Below are positions 1-8,230 of a stretch of DNA of 64,000 nt, piece by piece. Every line of letters starts with the position of its first letter. Within the stretch, counting starts at the first letter, position 1. The position numbers were made by a program, and so were the translations under genes. The notes beneath the pieces were generated by a model that saw only the letters and a program-made list of their open reading frames with translations, had not been told where the DNA came from and made no database searches. Source of the DNA: Clostridiales bacterium (GTDB lineage: Bacteria; Bacillota; Clostridia; Lachnospirales; WQUN01); assembly GCA_031271295.1 (NCBI GenBank), contig JAISVZ010000196.1:1-64000 (forward strand). Reading direction: 5' to 3'.

Positions 1-19
1 TCGGGACTTTCGAAAGAAA

Positions 20-43
20 GAAACCTTGAATTTTCAGGGTTTC
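20..43. terminator. Imperfect hairpin, possible terminator
   Basis: An 11-base stem (20-30 with 33-43, one G-U pair) lies in the gene-free first 194 bases. On the minus strand it is followed by a T-rich run, so it could end the transcript of the fusion gene that stops at 195, although it lies about 150 bases further on. The rest of 1-194 shows no convincing gene. Confidence 0.3.
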
Positions 44-194
44 TTGAATTTGAAAAGTGCGCTTTTTTACATTTTTTATGGTTTTTCGGGTGTAGGCGGT
101 CGAAAGTCGGGTTAATAAAATTCGCTGTAAATGCCTCCGCGCGCGTGTATAGCCGCGATTAGCAGTTAATTTATGCTCGTGAGTACGCGAAAAT

Positions 195-1277
195 TTAAGA
201 TAACATAGAAATACGCCTTTTATGCTTTTCCTCGTTCGAAAATTCGGTGTATATAAAAGTATCAGCAATTTCCTTTGCAAGCTCCGCGCCGATAACCCCG
301 CCGCCCATACATAACACGTTGGCGTCGTTATGCAGCCTTGTCATTTTTGCGGTAAAGGTATCCGCGCATAACGCGGCGCGTATCCCTTTATTGCGGTTTG
401 CCATAATGGATACCCCAATTCCGGTAGTGCAAATTAATATGCCTTTGCTGTACTGCCCGGATAAAACAGCTTCGCAAACCTTCTCCGCGAAAACGGGGTA
501 ATCTACAGACTGCATAGAATATGTTCCGAAATCCGAATACGGAATGCCTTTTTCGTCAAAAAAATCTATTATTTTGGTTTTCAGTTCAAACCCGCCATGG
601 TCACACCCTATAGCTATCATATTCATCTCTCCTGTGTTTTTATATTCTGCTTCGGCGGCAGGGCTGCCCTCTGTTTTCGGGTAGATGTCAATTATGACAT
701 TTTGTTCTTGCGCCGCGCTATCCCCGGTTAACGTGCTATGCGCCTGCGCTTCGATAACGCCTGATAACGCCGCCGCGGCAGTTCCGGTTAACGTGTTATG
801 CGCCGTGTCCTCTTCCCGCAACGCGTTGTTTGCTTGCTCCGCGCTTGCGTCTTTTAGCTTTTCGGCTATTTTTTCTATGTAATTTTCCAAACGCGCAAAA
901 CATTCCTCGTAAACTTCCAAGTTTCCGCCGTATGGGTCTGCAATTGCGTAATCCCCGCCGCCTGCGTATTCGCTTATTGTGTAAACATTACTTCGTTCGC
1001 CGAAAAAATTTTTGTGGCTTTTACTCATAGCCAGTACTATATCCGCTTCATTTACCATTTCATCCGTTGCCTGTTTTGATAAATGACCGGATAAATTAAG
1101 CCCGTGCTTTTTTGCGGTAGTTATCGCGTTTTTTTCGGCACGCTGGGCGTAAGGCACGTATGTACCCGCCGAATCCGTTGAAACGTCCAGCTTAATCTTT
1201 CCGAAAATTTTATCCGCAATAACCTTTGCCATTGCGCTTCTGCATGTGTTACCCGTACAAATAAAAAGTATTTTCAT
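195..1277 (-). CDS. rpiB: Fusion of LMW (arginine-)phosphatase YwlE-like and ribose-5-phosphate isomerase B
   Basis: The N-terminal ~150 residues are a low-molecular-weight phosphatase. The P-loop CTGNTCRS carries Thr where classical tyrosine phosphatases have Ile; in YwlE this Thr favours phospho-arginine. The DPYGG motif holds the general acid. A ~70-residue Ala/Thr-rich linker follows, then a complete RpiB domain (IAIGCDHGGFELK, ICTTGIGVSIMANR with the catalytic Cys, HNDANVLCMGG). The usual CGTG and GGR motifs read CTTG and GGG here. The start at 1277 is chosen because GGAGG lies just upstream; the longer frame has no such site. In Bacillus ywlE and ywlF (rpiB) are separate adjacent genes near ywlC (tsaC), so this is a fusion of neighbours. 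An internal ribosome site may also give free RpiB. The product would interconvert ribose- and ribulose-5-phosphate and dephosphorylate proteins. Confidence 0.85.
   Translation of the reverse strand: MKILFICTGNTCRSAMAKVIADKIFGKIKLDVSTDSAGTYVPYAQRAEKNAITTAKKHGLNLSGHLSKQATDEMVNEADIVLAMSKSHKNFFGERSNVYTISEYAGGGDYAIADPYGGNLEVYEECFARLENYIEKIAEKLKDASAEQANNALREEDTAHNTLTGTAAAALSGVIEAQAHSTLTGDSAAQEQNVIIDIYPKTEGSPAAEAEYKNTGEMNMIAIGCDHGGFELKTKIIDFFDEKGIPYSDFGTYSMQSVDYPVFAEKVCEAVLSGQYSKGILICTTGIGVSIMANRNKGIRAALCADTFTAKMTRLHNDANVLCMGGGVIGAELAKEIADTFIYTEFSNEEKHKRRISMLS
618..633 (-). promoter_or_regulatory. Internal ribosome binding site before the RpiB domain
   Basis: On the minus strand AGGAGAG (633-627) is followed by ATG (626), AAT and a second ATG (620) that begins the RpiB motif MIAIGCDHGG. 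The spacing to the second ATG is 8 bases after GGAG. It looks like the original start of a stand-alone rpiB kept inside the fusion frame. Confidence 0.55.
724..804. repeat. Two 21-base repeats in the fusion linker
   Basis: The 21-base segments at 724-744 and 784-804 differ at one position and lie 60 bases apart, in frame. They encode the repeated AH(N/S)TLTG motif of the linker between the phosphatase and RpiB domains. Confidence 0.75.
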
Positions 1278-1313
1278 AATTTTCCTCCAAACAAACCTCA
1301 AAACAGCGCAATA

Positions 1314-1420
1314 ATACTAATTCTGTTTAAAAAGTTTTAAACCGGCGCTTGAAAAACGCGAAAATCACGGCGATTTTGGGAGCTTGGCTTGGCTTCAACC
1401 TTTTAAATTGGAATTAGTAT
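1314..1420. repeat. MITE-like inverted-repeat element
   Basis: ATACTAATTC at 1314-1323 is matched exactly by its reverse complement at 1411-1420, and pairing continues imperfectly for about 20 further bases. An inner hairpin (AAAATC/GATTTT) lies near the centre. The 107-base palindromic unit fills most of the gap between tsaC and the fusion gene. It may be a small non-autonomous mobile element or a large hairpin acting on the transcript. No second copy was noticed in the window. Confidence 0.5.
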
Positions 1421-1444
1421 AAGCTGTGCTGCCGTTAGCAATTT

Positions 1445-2512
1445 CTACACATTTATTATCTCATAACCTGCCGCTTTTTTCAGCCTGTTCATAACAGACG
1501 CGGCAAAATTCTCTTCTTCTAAAAATTCGGAATATATTATTTCAACATCCGTTTTGTCGAACTCACGCAGTATTCTGAAAAGGTTGTAGCCTATTTCTTC
1601 CGGTGTTTCCCGGCTTCCGGCGTTTTTAATAACTGCGGAGGTATCGTACAAATCCTTGGTTTCGGTTGTTGCCAAAACGCCTGTTTTTGTACTTGGGTTG
1701 GCGCGAATAAGCCTGTTTATAGCCGAAGCGGCTTTAATAGCCGTACCCGATACAAGAATAAGCTTTGCCTTTGGCGCATAATGCGTGTACTTCATACCCG
1801 GAGCCTTGGGGGGCGTATTCAATTCGATAGGTTTAACATCGAAATACGCGGATGGGGAGCAGCATTCGCTGATAACCTTTGACATCATTTCGGTGGTTAT
1901 TGAACCAGGACGCAAAATTACCGGTTGGCCGGGCAGCGTTAAATCCACAATCGTGGATTCTATGCCGTGCGCGCATTGCCCGCCGTCAATAATCATGTCG
2001 ATTTTCCCGTATAAATCCTCTATTACATGCTCCGCAAGCGTGGGGCTGGGGCGGCCGGATAGGTTTGCGCTTGGCGCGGCAACAGGCACGCCGGATTTTT
2101 CAATTAAAAGCCGGGCAATTTCGTTTTCCGGAAACCTTACGGCGATTGTAGGTAAATTACAAGATACCTCGTCGGGGACAGTTTCCTTTTTAAAAAATAT
2201 CATTGTAAGAGGGCCCGGCCAAAAAGCTTTAGCTAAATCAATGGCTTTGAAGGTTATGTCTCTTGCTAAATCGTCAAGCATATCTAAAACTGAAATGTGC
2301 GCAATAAGCGGGTTATCCTGCGGGCGGCCTTTTGCCTCGAAAATTTTCTTAACCGCCTGCGGGTTGAAGGCATTCGCGCCCAACCCGTAAACAGTTTCGG
2401 TTGGGAACGCAACAAGCCCGCCGCGTTTTATAATTTCCGCCGCTTCAAGAATAATTTCCATATCCGTAACGGCGTTTCCGGTTATTCTTTTTACTATTGT
2501 TTGTGTAGCCAT
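1445..2512 (-). CDS. tsaC: Threonylcarbamoyl-AMP synthase (TsaC/Sua5 family)
   Basis: Makes threonylcarbamoyl-AMP from Thr, bicarbonate and ATP, the first step of the t6A modification at position 37 of ANN-decoding tRNAs. Residues ~20-205 form the YrdC domain (GGLVAFPTETVYGLGANA, KGRPQDNPLIAHI, VAAPSANLSGRPSPT, the ATP and Thr pocket motifs). The remaining ~110 residues are the Sua5 C-terminal domain, so this is the long Sua5-type form (355 residues). A moderate site, GAAGGG, precedes ATG. It lies between radA and the YwlE-RpiB fusion, matching the ywlC-ywlE-ywlF neighbourhood of Bacillus. Product identity is secure; the operon relation to the fusion gene is broken by the inverted-repeat element. 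Confidence 0.93.
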   Translation of the reverse strand: MATQTIVKRITGNAVTDMEIILEAAEIIKRGGLVAFPTETVYGLGANAFNPQAVKKIFEAKGRPQDNPLIAHISVLDMLDDLARDITFKAIDLAKAFWPGPLTMIFFKKETVPDEVSCNLPTIAVRFPENEIARLLIEKSGVPVAAPSANLSGRPSPTLAEHVIEDLYGKIDMIIDGGQCAHGIESTIVDLTLPGQPVILRPGSITTEMMSKVISECCSPSAYFDVKPIELNTPPKAPGMKYTHYAPKAKLILVSGTAIKAASAINRLIRANPSTKTGVLATTETKDLYDTSAVIKNAGSRETPEEIGYNLFRILREFDKTDVEIIYSEFLEEENFAASVMNRLKKAAGYEIINV

Positions 2513-2572
2513 AAAATTTCCCTTCTGTAAGAAGAAATATAAACCTTAAAATCTTAATTCAATAATTCAGAT

Positions 2573-3943
2573 TTAAAACAATAAACCCATCATTTCCGCG
2601 ATATTTGATATTCCGTACACATGAACGCCTTTATTTTCGGCTATCCGGTTTTCTTTAAGGTTTGCCTGCGGTATGAGGCAATGCGTAAAACCGAACTTTA
2701 CGGCTTCCTGCACGCGCTTTTCCGCCCTTGTAACCGCCCGCACTTCGCCCGTTAAGCCAACCTCGCCGAAAATCATGGTTTTGGTATCCACCGCAATGTT
2801 TTTGTAGGAACCGGATATTGCCGCCGCAAGCGCCAAATCCGCGGCGGGTTCGGTAACCTTAAGCCCGCCCGCTATATTAACATAACTGTCGTAAGTTGAA
2901 AGCTTAAAACCAAGGCGTTTTTCAAGCACCGCCATAAGCATTACCGCGCGGTTATAATCCACACCGTTTGCGCTTCGCCTGGGCGTTGAAAAATTTGTGT
3001 ACGATATAAGCGCCTGCACCTCGGTAAGTATAGGGCGCGAACCTTCCATAGACGCTGTCACAACCGAACCTGCCGCATCCTTCGGGCGGCCGGAGAGCAT
3101 ATATTCCGATGGGTTTAAAATTTCCGCAAGCCCGCTGCCGCGCATTTCAAACACTCCTATTTCGTTAGCGGGGCCGAAACGGTTTTTAACCGTGCGTATA
3201 ATTCTATAACTTGCGTGGCGCTCTCCCTCGAAATATAAAACGGTATCTACCATATGTTCAAGGATTTTAGGCCCCGCAATTGCGCCGTCCTTGGTTACAT
3301 GCCCAACCAAAATTACCGAAACGCCGCGTTTTTTTGCCAAACGGATAAGATATTGAGTGCATTCGCGAACCTGGGTTACACTGCCCGGAGTTGAGGGGAT
3401 ATCTTCATTATATACGGTTTGGATGGAATCTATAAGCACAATATCCGGGGTTACGGAATTTATTGCCGCCTCGATACTTCTAAGGTTCGCTTCCGATGTA
3501 AGGGATATATTTTCAGACGAAACATTAAGCCTGTTGGCACGCATTTTAATTTGCGTAACGGATTCCTCGCCGGACGCGTAAAGAATTTTAACGCCCTGTA
3601 TACCCACGCTTTCGCAAATTTGCAAAAGCAGAGTGGATTTGCCAATACCCGGCTCGCCGCCCAATAAAATAACCGAACCTTCAACTATTCCGCCGTTAAG
3701 CACACGGTCGAGTTCCGAAATATTTGTTGGGGTTCTGCTTTCGTTAGACGTATCGGCGGCTTCCGGAAGCGAAACAACGGACGCGGCGGCGGATGATAGG
3801 GAGGATGCTTTTGCGGATGATATCGGTTGGTTTGTGTATTCTTCAAATGTGTTGTACATTTTGCACTGCGGGCACATTCCCGCCCACTTTGGAGTTTCAT
3901 AACCGCAGCCGCGGCAGATAAATACCGTTTTTAGTTTAGCCAT
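2573..3943 (-). CDS. radA: DNA repair protein RadA
   Basis: RadA is a RecA-like hexameric helicase that extends branches during recombination. The protein starts with a C4 zinc finger (CRGCGY...CPQC, residues 10-32), has Walker A GGEPGIGKST near residue 95, the RadA-specific KNRFG motif near 253, and a C-terminal Lon-protease-like domain to residue 456, the usual full length. The start is preceded by AAGGTGAG and a good promoter at 3964-3992. No key residue appears missing. Confidence 0.95.
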   Translation of the reverse strand: MAKLKTVFICRGCGYETPKWAGMCPQCKMYNTFEEYTNQPISSAKASSLSSAAASVVSLPEAADTSNESRTPTNISELDRVLNGGIVEGSVILLGGEPGIGKSTLLLQICESVGIQGVKILYASGEESVTQIKMRANRLNVSSENISLTSEANLRSIEAAINSVTPDIVLIDSIQTVYNEDIPSTPGSVTQVRECTQYLIRLAKKRGVSVILVGHVTKDGAIAGPKILEHMVDTVLYFEGERHASYRIIRTVKNRFGPANEIGVFEMRGSGLAEILNPSEYMLSGRPKDAAGSVVTASMEGSRPILTEVQALISYTNFSTPRRSANGVDYNRAVMLMAVLEKRLGFKLSTYDSYVNIAGGLKVTEPAADLALAAAISGSYKNIAVDTKTMIFGEVGLTGEVRAVTRAEKRVQEAVKFGFTHCLIPQANLKENRIAENKGVHVYGISNIAEMMGLLF

Positions 3944-3963
3944 ATGCTCACCTTCCGCTGTTA

Positions 3964-3992
3964 AGTATACAGGCAGTAAAAGGGATATGCAA
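3964..3992 (-). promoter_or_regulatory. Sigma-A promoter of radA
   Basis: On the minus strand TTGCAT (3992-3987), 17 bases, then TATACT (3969-3964). It lies 20-50 bases before the radA start. Confidence 0.65.
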
Positions 3993-4039
3993 GAATGAAA
4001 TTGGCAAAGGCTTTACGGTTTTGCAGATCGTTTATTTAC

Positions 4040-4070
4040 GCGTAGTTTACGGTCGGCGTAGTTTACGGTC
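4040..4070. repeat. Perfect 15-base direct repeat upstream of a promoter
   Basis: GCGTAGTTTACGGTC occurs at 4040-4054 and again at 4056-4070, a 16-base period. The second copy ends 11 bases before the -35 box at 4082, a position typical of activator binding. It lies between the divergent radA and M50-like genes. Confidence 0.6.
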
Positions 4071-4081
4071 TTTTATATTTG

Positions 4082-4110
4082 TTGAAAAAAAGTACACAAC
4101 GTGATATTCT
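4082..4110 (+). promoter_or_regulatory. Promoter of the M50-like gene
   Basis: TTGAAA (4082-4087), 17 bases, TATTCT (4105-4110), with an extended TG two positions before the -10. The ten bases GTGATATTCT recur exactly in the promoter at 5344-5372. Confidence 0.65.
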
Positions 4111-4148
4111 CTTATTACATATATGCCTTACAGAAAGGAAATGCGAAT

Positions 4149-5315
4149 ATGGAAGAAGAAACGAAAAAGGAAACGAAAAAAGAAGATATTAAGAAAAAAC
4201 CTCGAAAGGGAAACGAGGATAAAATGGGCGCTATAATACATTCAGCTATAGGCGGCGCTGCGGGAGCTTTTATCGGAGTTTTTGCCGCAAGCTCTTTGCC
4301 GGACGCGGGGCCGGCGCAAACGCTGATTAACCTTTCGGTAATGCTGCTGCTTTATTTCATAGCTATATTTATTCAGGTTATAATACATGAAAGCGGTCAT
4401 TTAGTTTGCGGGCTTCTAAGCGGTTACAGGTTTCTTTCCTTTCGAATATTCAATTTAATGTTTTCAAAGGAAAACGGAAAACTTAAATTAAAAAAATATG
4501 CCCTAAAGGGTACGATGGGGCAATGCCTTTTACTTGCCCCTGAAACGTCGGATAACAATTTCCCCTATGTATTATATAATCTTGGCGGCGCTTTGTTCAA
4601 TTTCATCTCATGTGTTTTATCTGCTTTACTGTTGTTACTTTTACCCGGCTCCCAAATAGCAACATATGTATTTGTTGCCTTTTTGTCCGCGGGGTTAATG
4701 TTTGGGCTTACAAATATTATCCCGCTTCGCGCAGGGGGAATGGCAAACGACGGCTACAACATCAGGTTAATGAACAAAAGTGAAAGCGAAAGAGCGGGGT
4801 TTAAAGTAATGCTCTCAAGCGCGGCTTTTCTTGCCTCCGGCTCTTCGTTTGAAAATATGCCGGAAGAACTGCGCTATGTTCCGGAAAATTTTAACGGCCC
4901 CATTTCTGTGTATCCCGCGCTTTTTTTGCTGGATTATTATATGGCCATGCAGGATTTTAAAAAAGCGGAGGAACTCGCGGAAAAAATATTGGAGGAAGGT
5001 ACAGATATTTTACTGATACATAAAAATGGCATTCGCTGTGAACTGCTGTTTTTAGAAATAATAGGAGAGTGCCGCAAGGAAAAAATAGAACAGTTGTACA
5101 CAAAGGAATTAAAAAAATCTATTTCTGTTAGCTTAGGGCAGCCGTCAATACTGCGGCTGATGTATTTTTACGAAAAAATTGTATCAAAAGATAATAAGAA
5201 AGCTGAAGAAATGCTGAAAATGTTTGAAAAGGTTTGCAAAACATTTCCGTTTCCCGCAAATGCAGAGGCGGAAAAACGGTTAGTGGAAATGGGGTTGGCA
5301 ATTCCAAATAATTAG
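4149..5315 (+). CDS. M50-like membrane metalloprotease
   Basis: A 388-residue membrane protein with a zinc-protease motif HESGH (residues ~80-84) inside the second of about four hydrophobic segments. NIIPLRAGGMANDGYN lies where site-2-protease relatives carry their second metal motif; the Asp of NDG is a candidate third ligand. The first ~30 residues are Lys/Glu rich and cytosolic. The last ~170 residues are soluble, helical and partly TPR-like (FKKAEELAEKILEEG). The start at 4149 follows AGAAAGGA; the longer frame has no site. Such proteins cut membrane-embedded substrates or mature peptides; the substrate is unknown. It has its own promoter. Confidence 0.7.
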   Translation: MEEETKKETKKEDIKKKPRKGNEDKMGAIIHSAIGGAAGAFIGVFAASSLPDAGPAQTLINLSVMLLLYFIAIFIQVIIHESGHLVCGLLSGYRFLSFRIFNLMFSKENGKLKLKKYALKGTMGQCLLLAPETSDNNFPYVLYNLGGALFNFISCVLSALLLLLLPGSQIATYVFVAFLSAGLMFGLTNIIPLRAGGMANDGYNIRLMNKSESERAGFKVMLSSAAFLASGSSFENMPEELRYVPENFNGPISVYPALFLLDYYMAMQDFKKAEELAEKILEEGTDILLIHKNGIRCELLFLEIIGECRKEKIEQLYTKELKKSISVSLGQPSILRLMYFYEKIVSKDNKKAEEMLKMFEKVCKTFPFPANAEAEKRLVEMGLAIPNN

Positions 5316-5343
5316 GAGAATACCGGAAAAACTTTTGTTTTTC

Positions 5344-5372
5344 TTGAAATTATTAATTTCCTGTGATATTCT
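5344..5372 (+). promoter_or_regulatory. Promoter of the repeat-protein and serS operon
   Basis: TTGAAA (5344-5349), 17 bases, TATTCT (5367-5372), with TGA just before the -10. Same boxes, spacing and flank as the promoter at 4082-4110. Confidence 0.65.
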
Positions 5373-5431
5373 GTTTTAGCTGTCCTTACTTTGTGCATTG
5401 TTTCCATAAAAAAAGAACGGGAGAAATAATA

Positions 5432-6763
5432 ATGAAAAACAAATACGGAAAGCGGAAATATTTAAGTGAAAAATTTTCTACCAAGGTGAAACTGTGGCTT
5501 AATAAAATTAACAAGGGTTCCGTAAACAAGCCTTCATTTAACAGGGCTTCAATTAGCAAGGCTTTTTCTAATTTGAAGGATTTGTGGAACTCTTTTCTTA
5601 AAAATATCCGCTTGTTTGAACGAAATCAGATAATCGCATTAGCGGTAGGCGCGGTGCTTCTTATCGCGGCGGTTGTAATACTTGTGTTTGCCATACGCTC
5701 CTGCGGGAAGCCAAATGCCGCCTCCGGCGATACTTCTTCGGAATCCGCGCTTTTACAGCAAACTTCGGATTTGCAGCAAAGCCCGGATACCTCCGCATCT
5801 TCAGGCGGGCAAGAGCCGCTAATTTCCGCAATTCCGGGCAGCGATACGGAAGATACAAGTTCGGATACCGATACCGAAACTGCCGCAGCGAACCCTAACG
5901 CGCGCGGCAACTCAACCGGCAACATATCGAATGTTGGCAACGCCGCAACGGACGGCGAGTGGGTTTTTTACCGCAGTAACAACAACGGCTCGCTATACCG
6001 TATGAGGCAGGACGGCTCCGAATCCGCGCAACTTACTACGGATTCCGTGCGTTATATCAACGTTTTGGACGGCTGGGTATATTACAAAAGCTGGGACGAC
6101 GGCGGTTCGCTTTACAAAATACGTACGGACGGCGCGGATAAAACCAAGCTTAACAGCGAAGAAAGCAATTATATCAACGTTGTTGGCAGTTACATTTATT
6201 ACAGCACAGGCTATAACGCCGAAACGGAAAAGTTTGGCGCACTGTGCAGAATAAATACCGACGGAACCGGGCATACGGTTTTAAATGACGACTGGAGCGA
6301 TTATATCAACGTTATAGACGGCTATATTTATTACTGCAACAGGAGCGATAACGGGTATTTATACAAAATACGCGACGACGGCGCCGAAAAGCAAAAACTC
6401 AACGACGATAAGAGTATTTTCATTAATGTTTCGGGTGGTTGGGTTTATTACGGCGGGTACGACGGAAGCGGAGAAAGCGAAGTTTTTACGCTGTACAAAA
6501 TGCGCACGGACGGAACCGAGCGCACGCAGCTCTCGCCGGAATACTGCATGTATATCAATGTTGACGGGGATTGGATATATTACAGCCGCTCCCTTGGTTC
6601 GATGGGTAAAATACGCACGGACGGAACCGAGCGCACGCAGCTTGACGTTGTAGCCAAGGATATAAGTGTTATAGACGGCTGGATTTACCATTATTTCGAC
6701 GGTAAAGAGCCGGGGCATTTCAAAGTAAAACCGGACGGAACCGAGAGGCAGATACTAAATTAA
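5432..6763 (+). CDS. Membrane-anchored DUF5050-like repeat protein
   Basis: A 443-residue protein: a basic cytosolic segment (~70 residues), one membrane segment (IIALAVGAVLLIAAVVILVF), a Ser/Asp/Thr-rich linker, then about seven repeats of roughly 40 residues. Each repeat contains a YINV..G(W)YYY strand pair and LYK(I/M)RTDG(T/A)E..QL, which is typical of DUF5050 and beta-propeller-like extracellular domains. The start at 5432 follows GGGAGAAA; the longer frame is unsupported. It ends 18 bases before serS and is probably co-transcribed with it. A role in binding outside the membrane is inferred from the architecture only. Confidence 0.75.
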   Translation: MKNKYGKRKYLSEKFSTKVKLWLNKINKGSVNKPSFNRASISKAFSNLKDLWNSFLKNIRLFERNQIIALAVGAVLLIAAVVILVFAIRSCGKPNAASGDTSSESALLQQTSDLQQSPDTSASSGGQEPLISAIPGSDTEDTSSDTDTETAAANPNARGNSTGNISNVGNAATDGEWVFYRSNNNGSLYRMRQDGSESAQLTTDSVRYINVLDGWVYYKSWDDGGSLYKIRTDGADKTKLNSEESNYINVVGSYIYYSTGYNAETEKFGALCRINTDGTGHTVLNDDWSDYINVIDGYIYYCNRSDNGYLYKIRDDGAEKQKLNDDKSIFINVSGGWVYYGGYDGSGESEVFTLYKMRTDGTERTQLSPEYCMYINVDGDWIYYSRSLGSMGKIRTDGTERTQLDVVAKDISVIDGWIYHYFDGKEPGHFKVKPDGTERQILN

Positions 6764-6781
6764 ACTTAAGGAGAGAATATT

Positions 6782-8059
6782 ATGCTGGACATTCGTTTTG
6801 TAAGGCAAAACCCTGAAGCGGTTAAGGAAAATATCAGAAAGAAGTTTCAGTTTGAAAAGGAAAGCCTTGTGGATAAGGCTTTGGATTACGACATTAAAAT
6901 TAGGGAAGCCATAGCGGAAGGGGATAATTTAAGAAGCCAAAGAAATACCTCAAGCAAAAAAATTGGGGCGCTTATTGGGCAAGGGAAAAAGGACGAAGCG
7001 GAAGTTATGAAAGCGGAAGTTGCCGCCATAGGCCCGAAACTTGAGGAACTTGAAGCGGCGCAAAACGAATTGTCTGAAAAATTGCGCGAAATTATGATGG
7101 TACTGCCGAATATTATAGACCCTTCCGTTCCAATAGGGCGCGACGATTCCGAAAACGTGGAGGTTGCCCGTTACGGCGAGGCTGTTGTGCCAAGCTTTGA
7201 AATTCCCTACCATATCGACATTATGGAGAGGTTAAACGGCGTGGATTTGGAAAGCGCGCGCAAAACCAGCGGCAACGGCTTTTATTTCCTGAAGGGCGAT
7301 ATTGCGCGGCTTCATTCCGCAATATTATCCTACGCGCGGGATTTCATGATAGATAAAGGTTTTACTTACTGCATACCGCCGTTTATGATTCGTTCGAATG
7401 TTGTTACCGGCGTTATGAGTTTTGCCGAAATGGATAACATGATGTATAAAATTGAGGGCGAGGATTTATACCTTATCGGCACAAGCGAGCATTCCATGAT
7501 TGGCAAATTTATAGATTCCATAAACGAGCCGGAAACCCTGCCGCAAACCCTTACAAGTTATTCGCCGTGTTTCCGCAAGGAAGTTGGAGCGCACGGAATT
7601 GAGGAACGCGGAGTTTACCGCATCCACCAGTTTGAAAAGCAGGAAATGATTGTGGTTTGCCAGCCGGAAGAAAGCCCTAAGTGGTTTGAAAAGCTTTACG
7701 GCTATACCGTGGAATTTTTCCGTACGCTGGATATCCCCGTGCGGGCGCTTGAATGCTGCTCCGGAGATTTGGCGGATTTAAAGGTTAAAAGTATAGACGT
7801 TGAGGCGTGGTCGCCAAGGCAGCAAAAATACTTCGAGGTTGGAAGCTGTTCCAATTTGGGCGATGCTCAGGCAAGAAGGCTTGCCATACGCATACGCGGC
7901 GAAAAAGGAAATTACTTCGCGCATACGCTGAACAACACCGTTGTTGCGCCTCCGCGTATGCTGATTTGCTTTTTGGAAAACAATTTGCAAGAGGACGGAA
8001 GCGTTAAAATTCCCGAACCGCTAAGAATGTACATGGGCGGAAAGTCTGAAATAAGGTAA
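6782..8059 (+). CDS. serS: Seryl-tRNA synthetase
   Basis: Class II synthetase charging tRNA-Ser. Residues ~27-105 form the long antiparallel coiled coil that contacts the tRNA. The core shows FRKEVGAHGIEERGVYRIHQF-type motif 2 (read in two parts), the Ser/ATP region GTSEHSMIGKF, and the motif 3 region around TLNNTVVAPPRMLICFLEN. Length 425 is standard. AAGGAGAG precedes ATG. No T-box was seen upstream. A strong terminator follows. Confidence 0.97.
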   Translation: MLDIRFVRQNPEAVKENIRKKFQFEKESLVDKALDYDIKIREAIAEGDNLRSQRNTSSKKIGALIGQGKKDEAEVMKAEVAAIGPKLEELEAAQNELSEKLREIMMVLPNIIDPSVPIGRDDSENVEVARYGEAVVPSFEIPYHIDIMERLNGVDLESARKTSGNGFYFLKGDIARLHSAILSYARDFMIDKGFTYCIPPFMIRSNVVTGVMSFAEMDNMMYKIEGEDLYLIGTSEHSMIGKFIDSINEPETLPQTLTSYSPCFRKEVGAHGIEERGVYRIHQFEKQEMIVVCQPEESPKWFEKLYGYTVEFFRTLDIPVRALECCSGDLADLKVKSIDVEAWSPRQQKYFEVGSCSNLGDAQARRLAIRIRGEKGNYFAHTLNNTVVAPPRMLICFLENNLQEDGSVKIPEPLRMYMGGKSEIR

Positions 8060-8061
8060 TT

Positions 8062-8104
8062 AAAAAGGTGTTAAGCTCCGGCATAAGAAGCTTAACACCT
8101 TTTA
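8062..8104 (+). terminator. Rho-independent terminator after serS
   Basis: A 13-base stem, AAAGGTGTTAAGC (8064-8076) with GCTTAACACCTTT (8090-8102), a 13-base loop and a T-rich tail. It begins directly after the serS stop. Confidence 0.85.
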
Positions 8105-8110
8105 TTATTG

Positions 8111-8230
8111 CATCACTCCGGCAACAACTTACCGCATCTCTCCGGCAACAGCTAACCGCGCCGCTTTGGCAACAGCTTACCGCATCGCTTTGGCAACAGC
8201 TTACTCCATCGCTCCGGCAACAGCCGTTCC
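8111..8230. repeat. Five 24-base tandem repeats crossing the hexokinase stop codon
   Basis: Units start at 8111, 8135, 8159, 8183 and 8207. The unit at 8207 encodes the natural C-terminus (GTAVAGAME region), the unit at 8183 holds the stop codon, and three further units lie in the 3' flank. In the gene frame they would read AVAKAMR-stop, AVAKAARL, AVAGEMR-stop, so the end of the gene including its stop has been multiplied. Confidence 0.85.

Noticed and set aside
1785-2390. 201-codon plus-strand frame opposite tsaC
   Set aside because: It is the antisense shadow of a well-conserved gene, without a ribosome site or recognisable motifs.
8111-8230. CRISPR array
   Set aside because: Units are contiguous 24-base copies without spacers and overlap a coding end.
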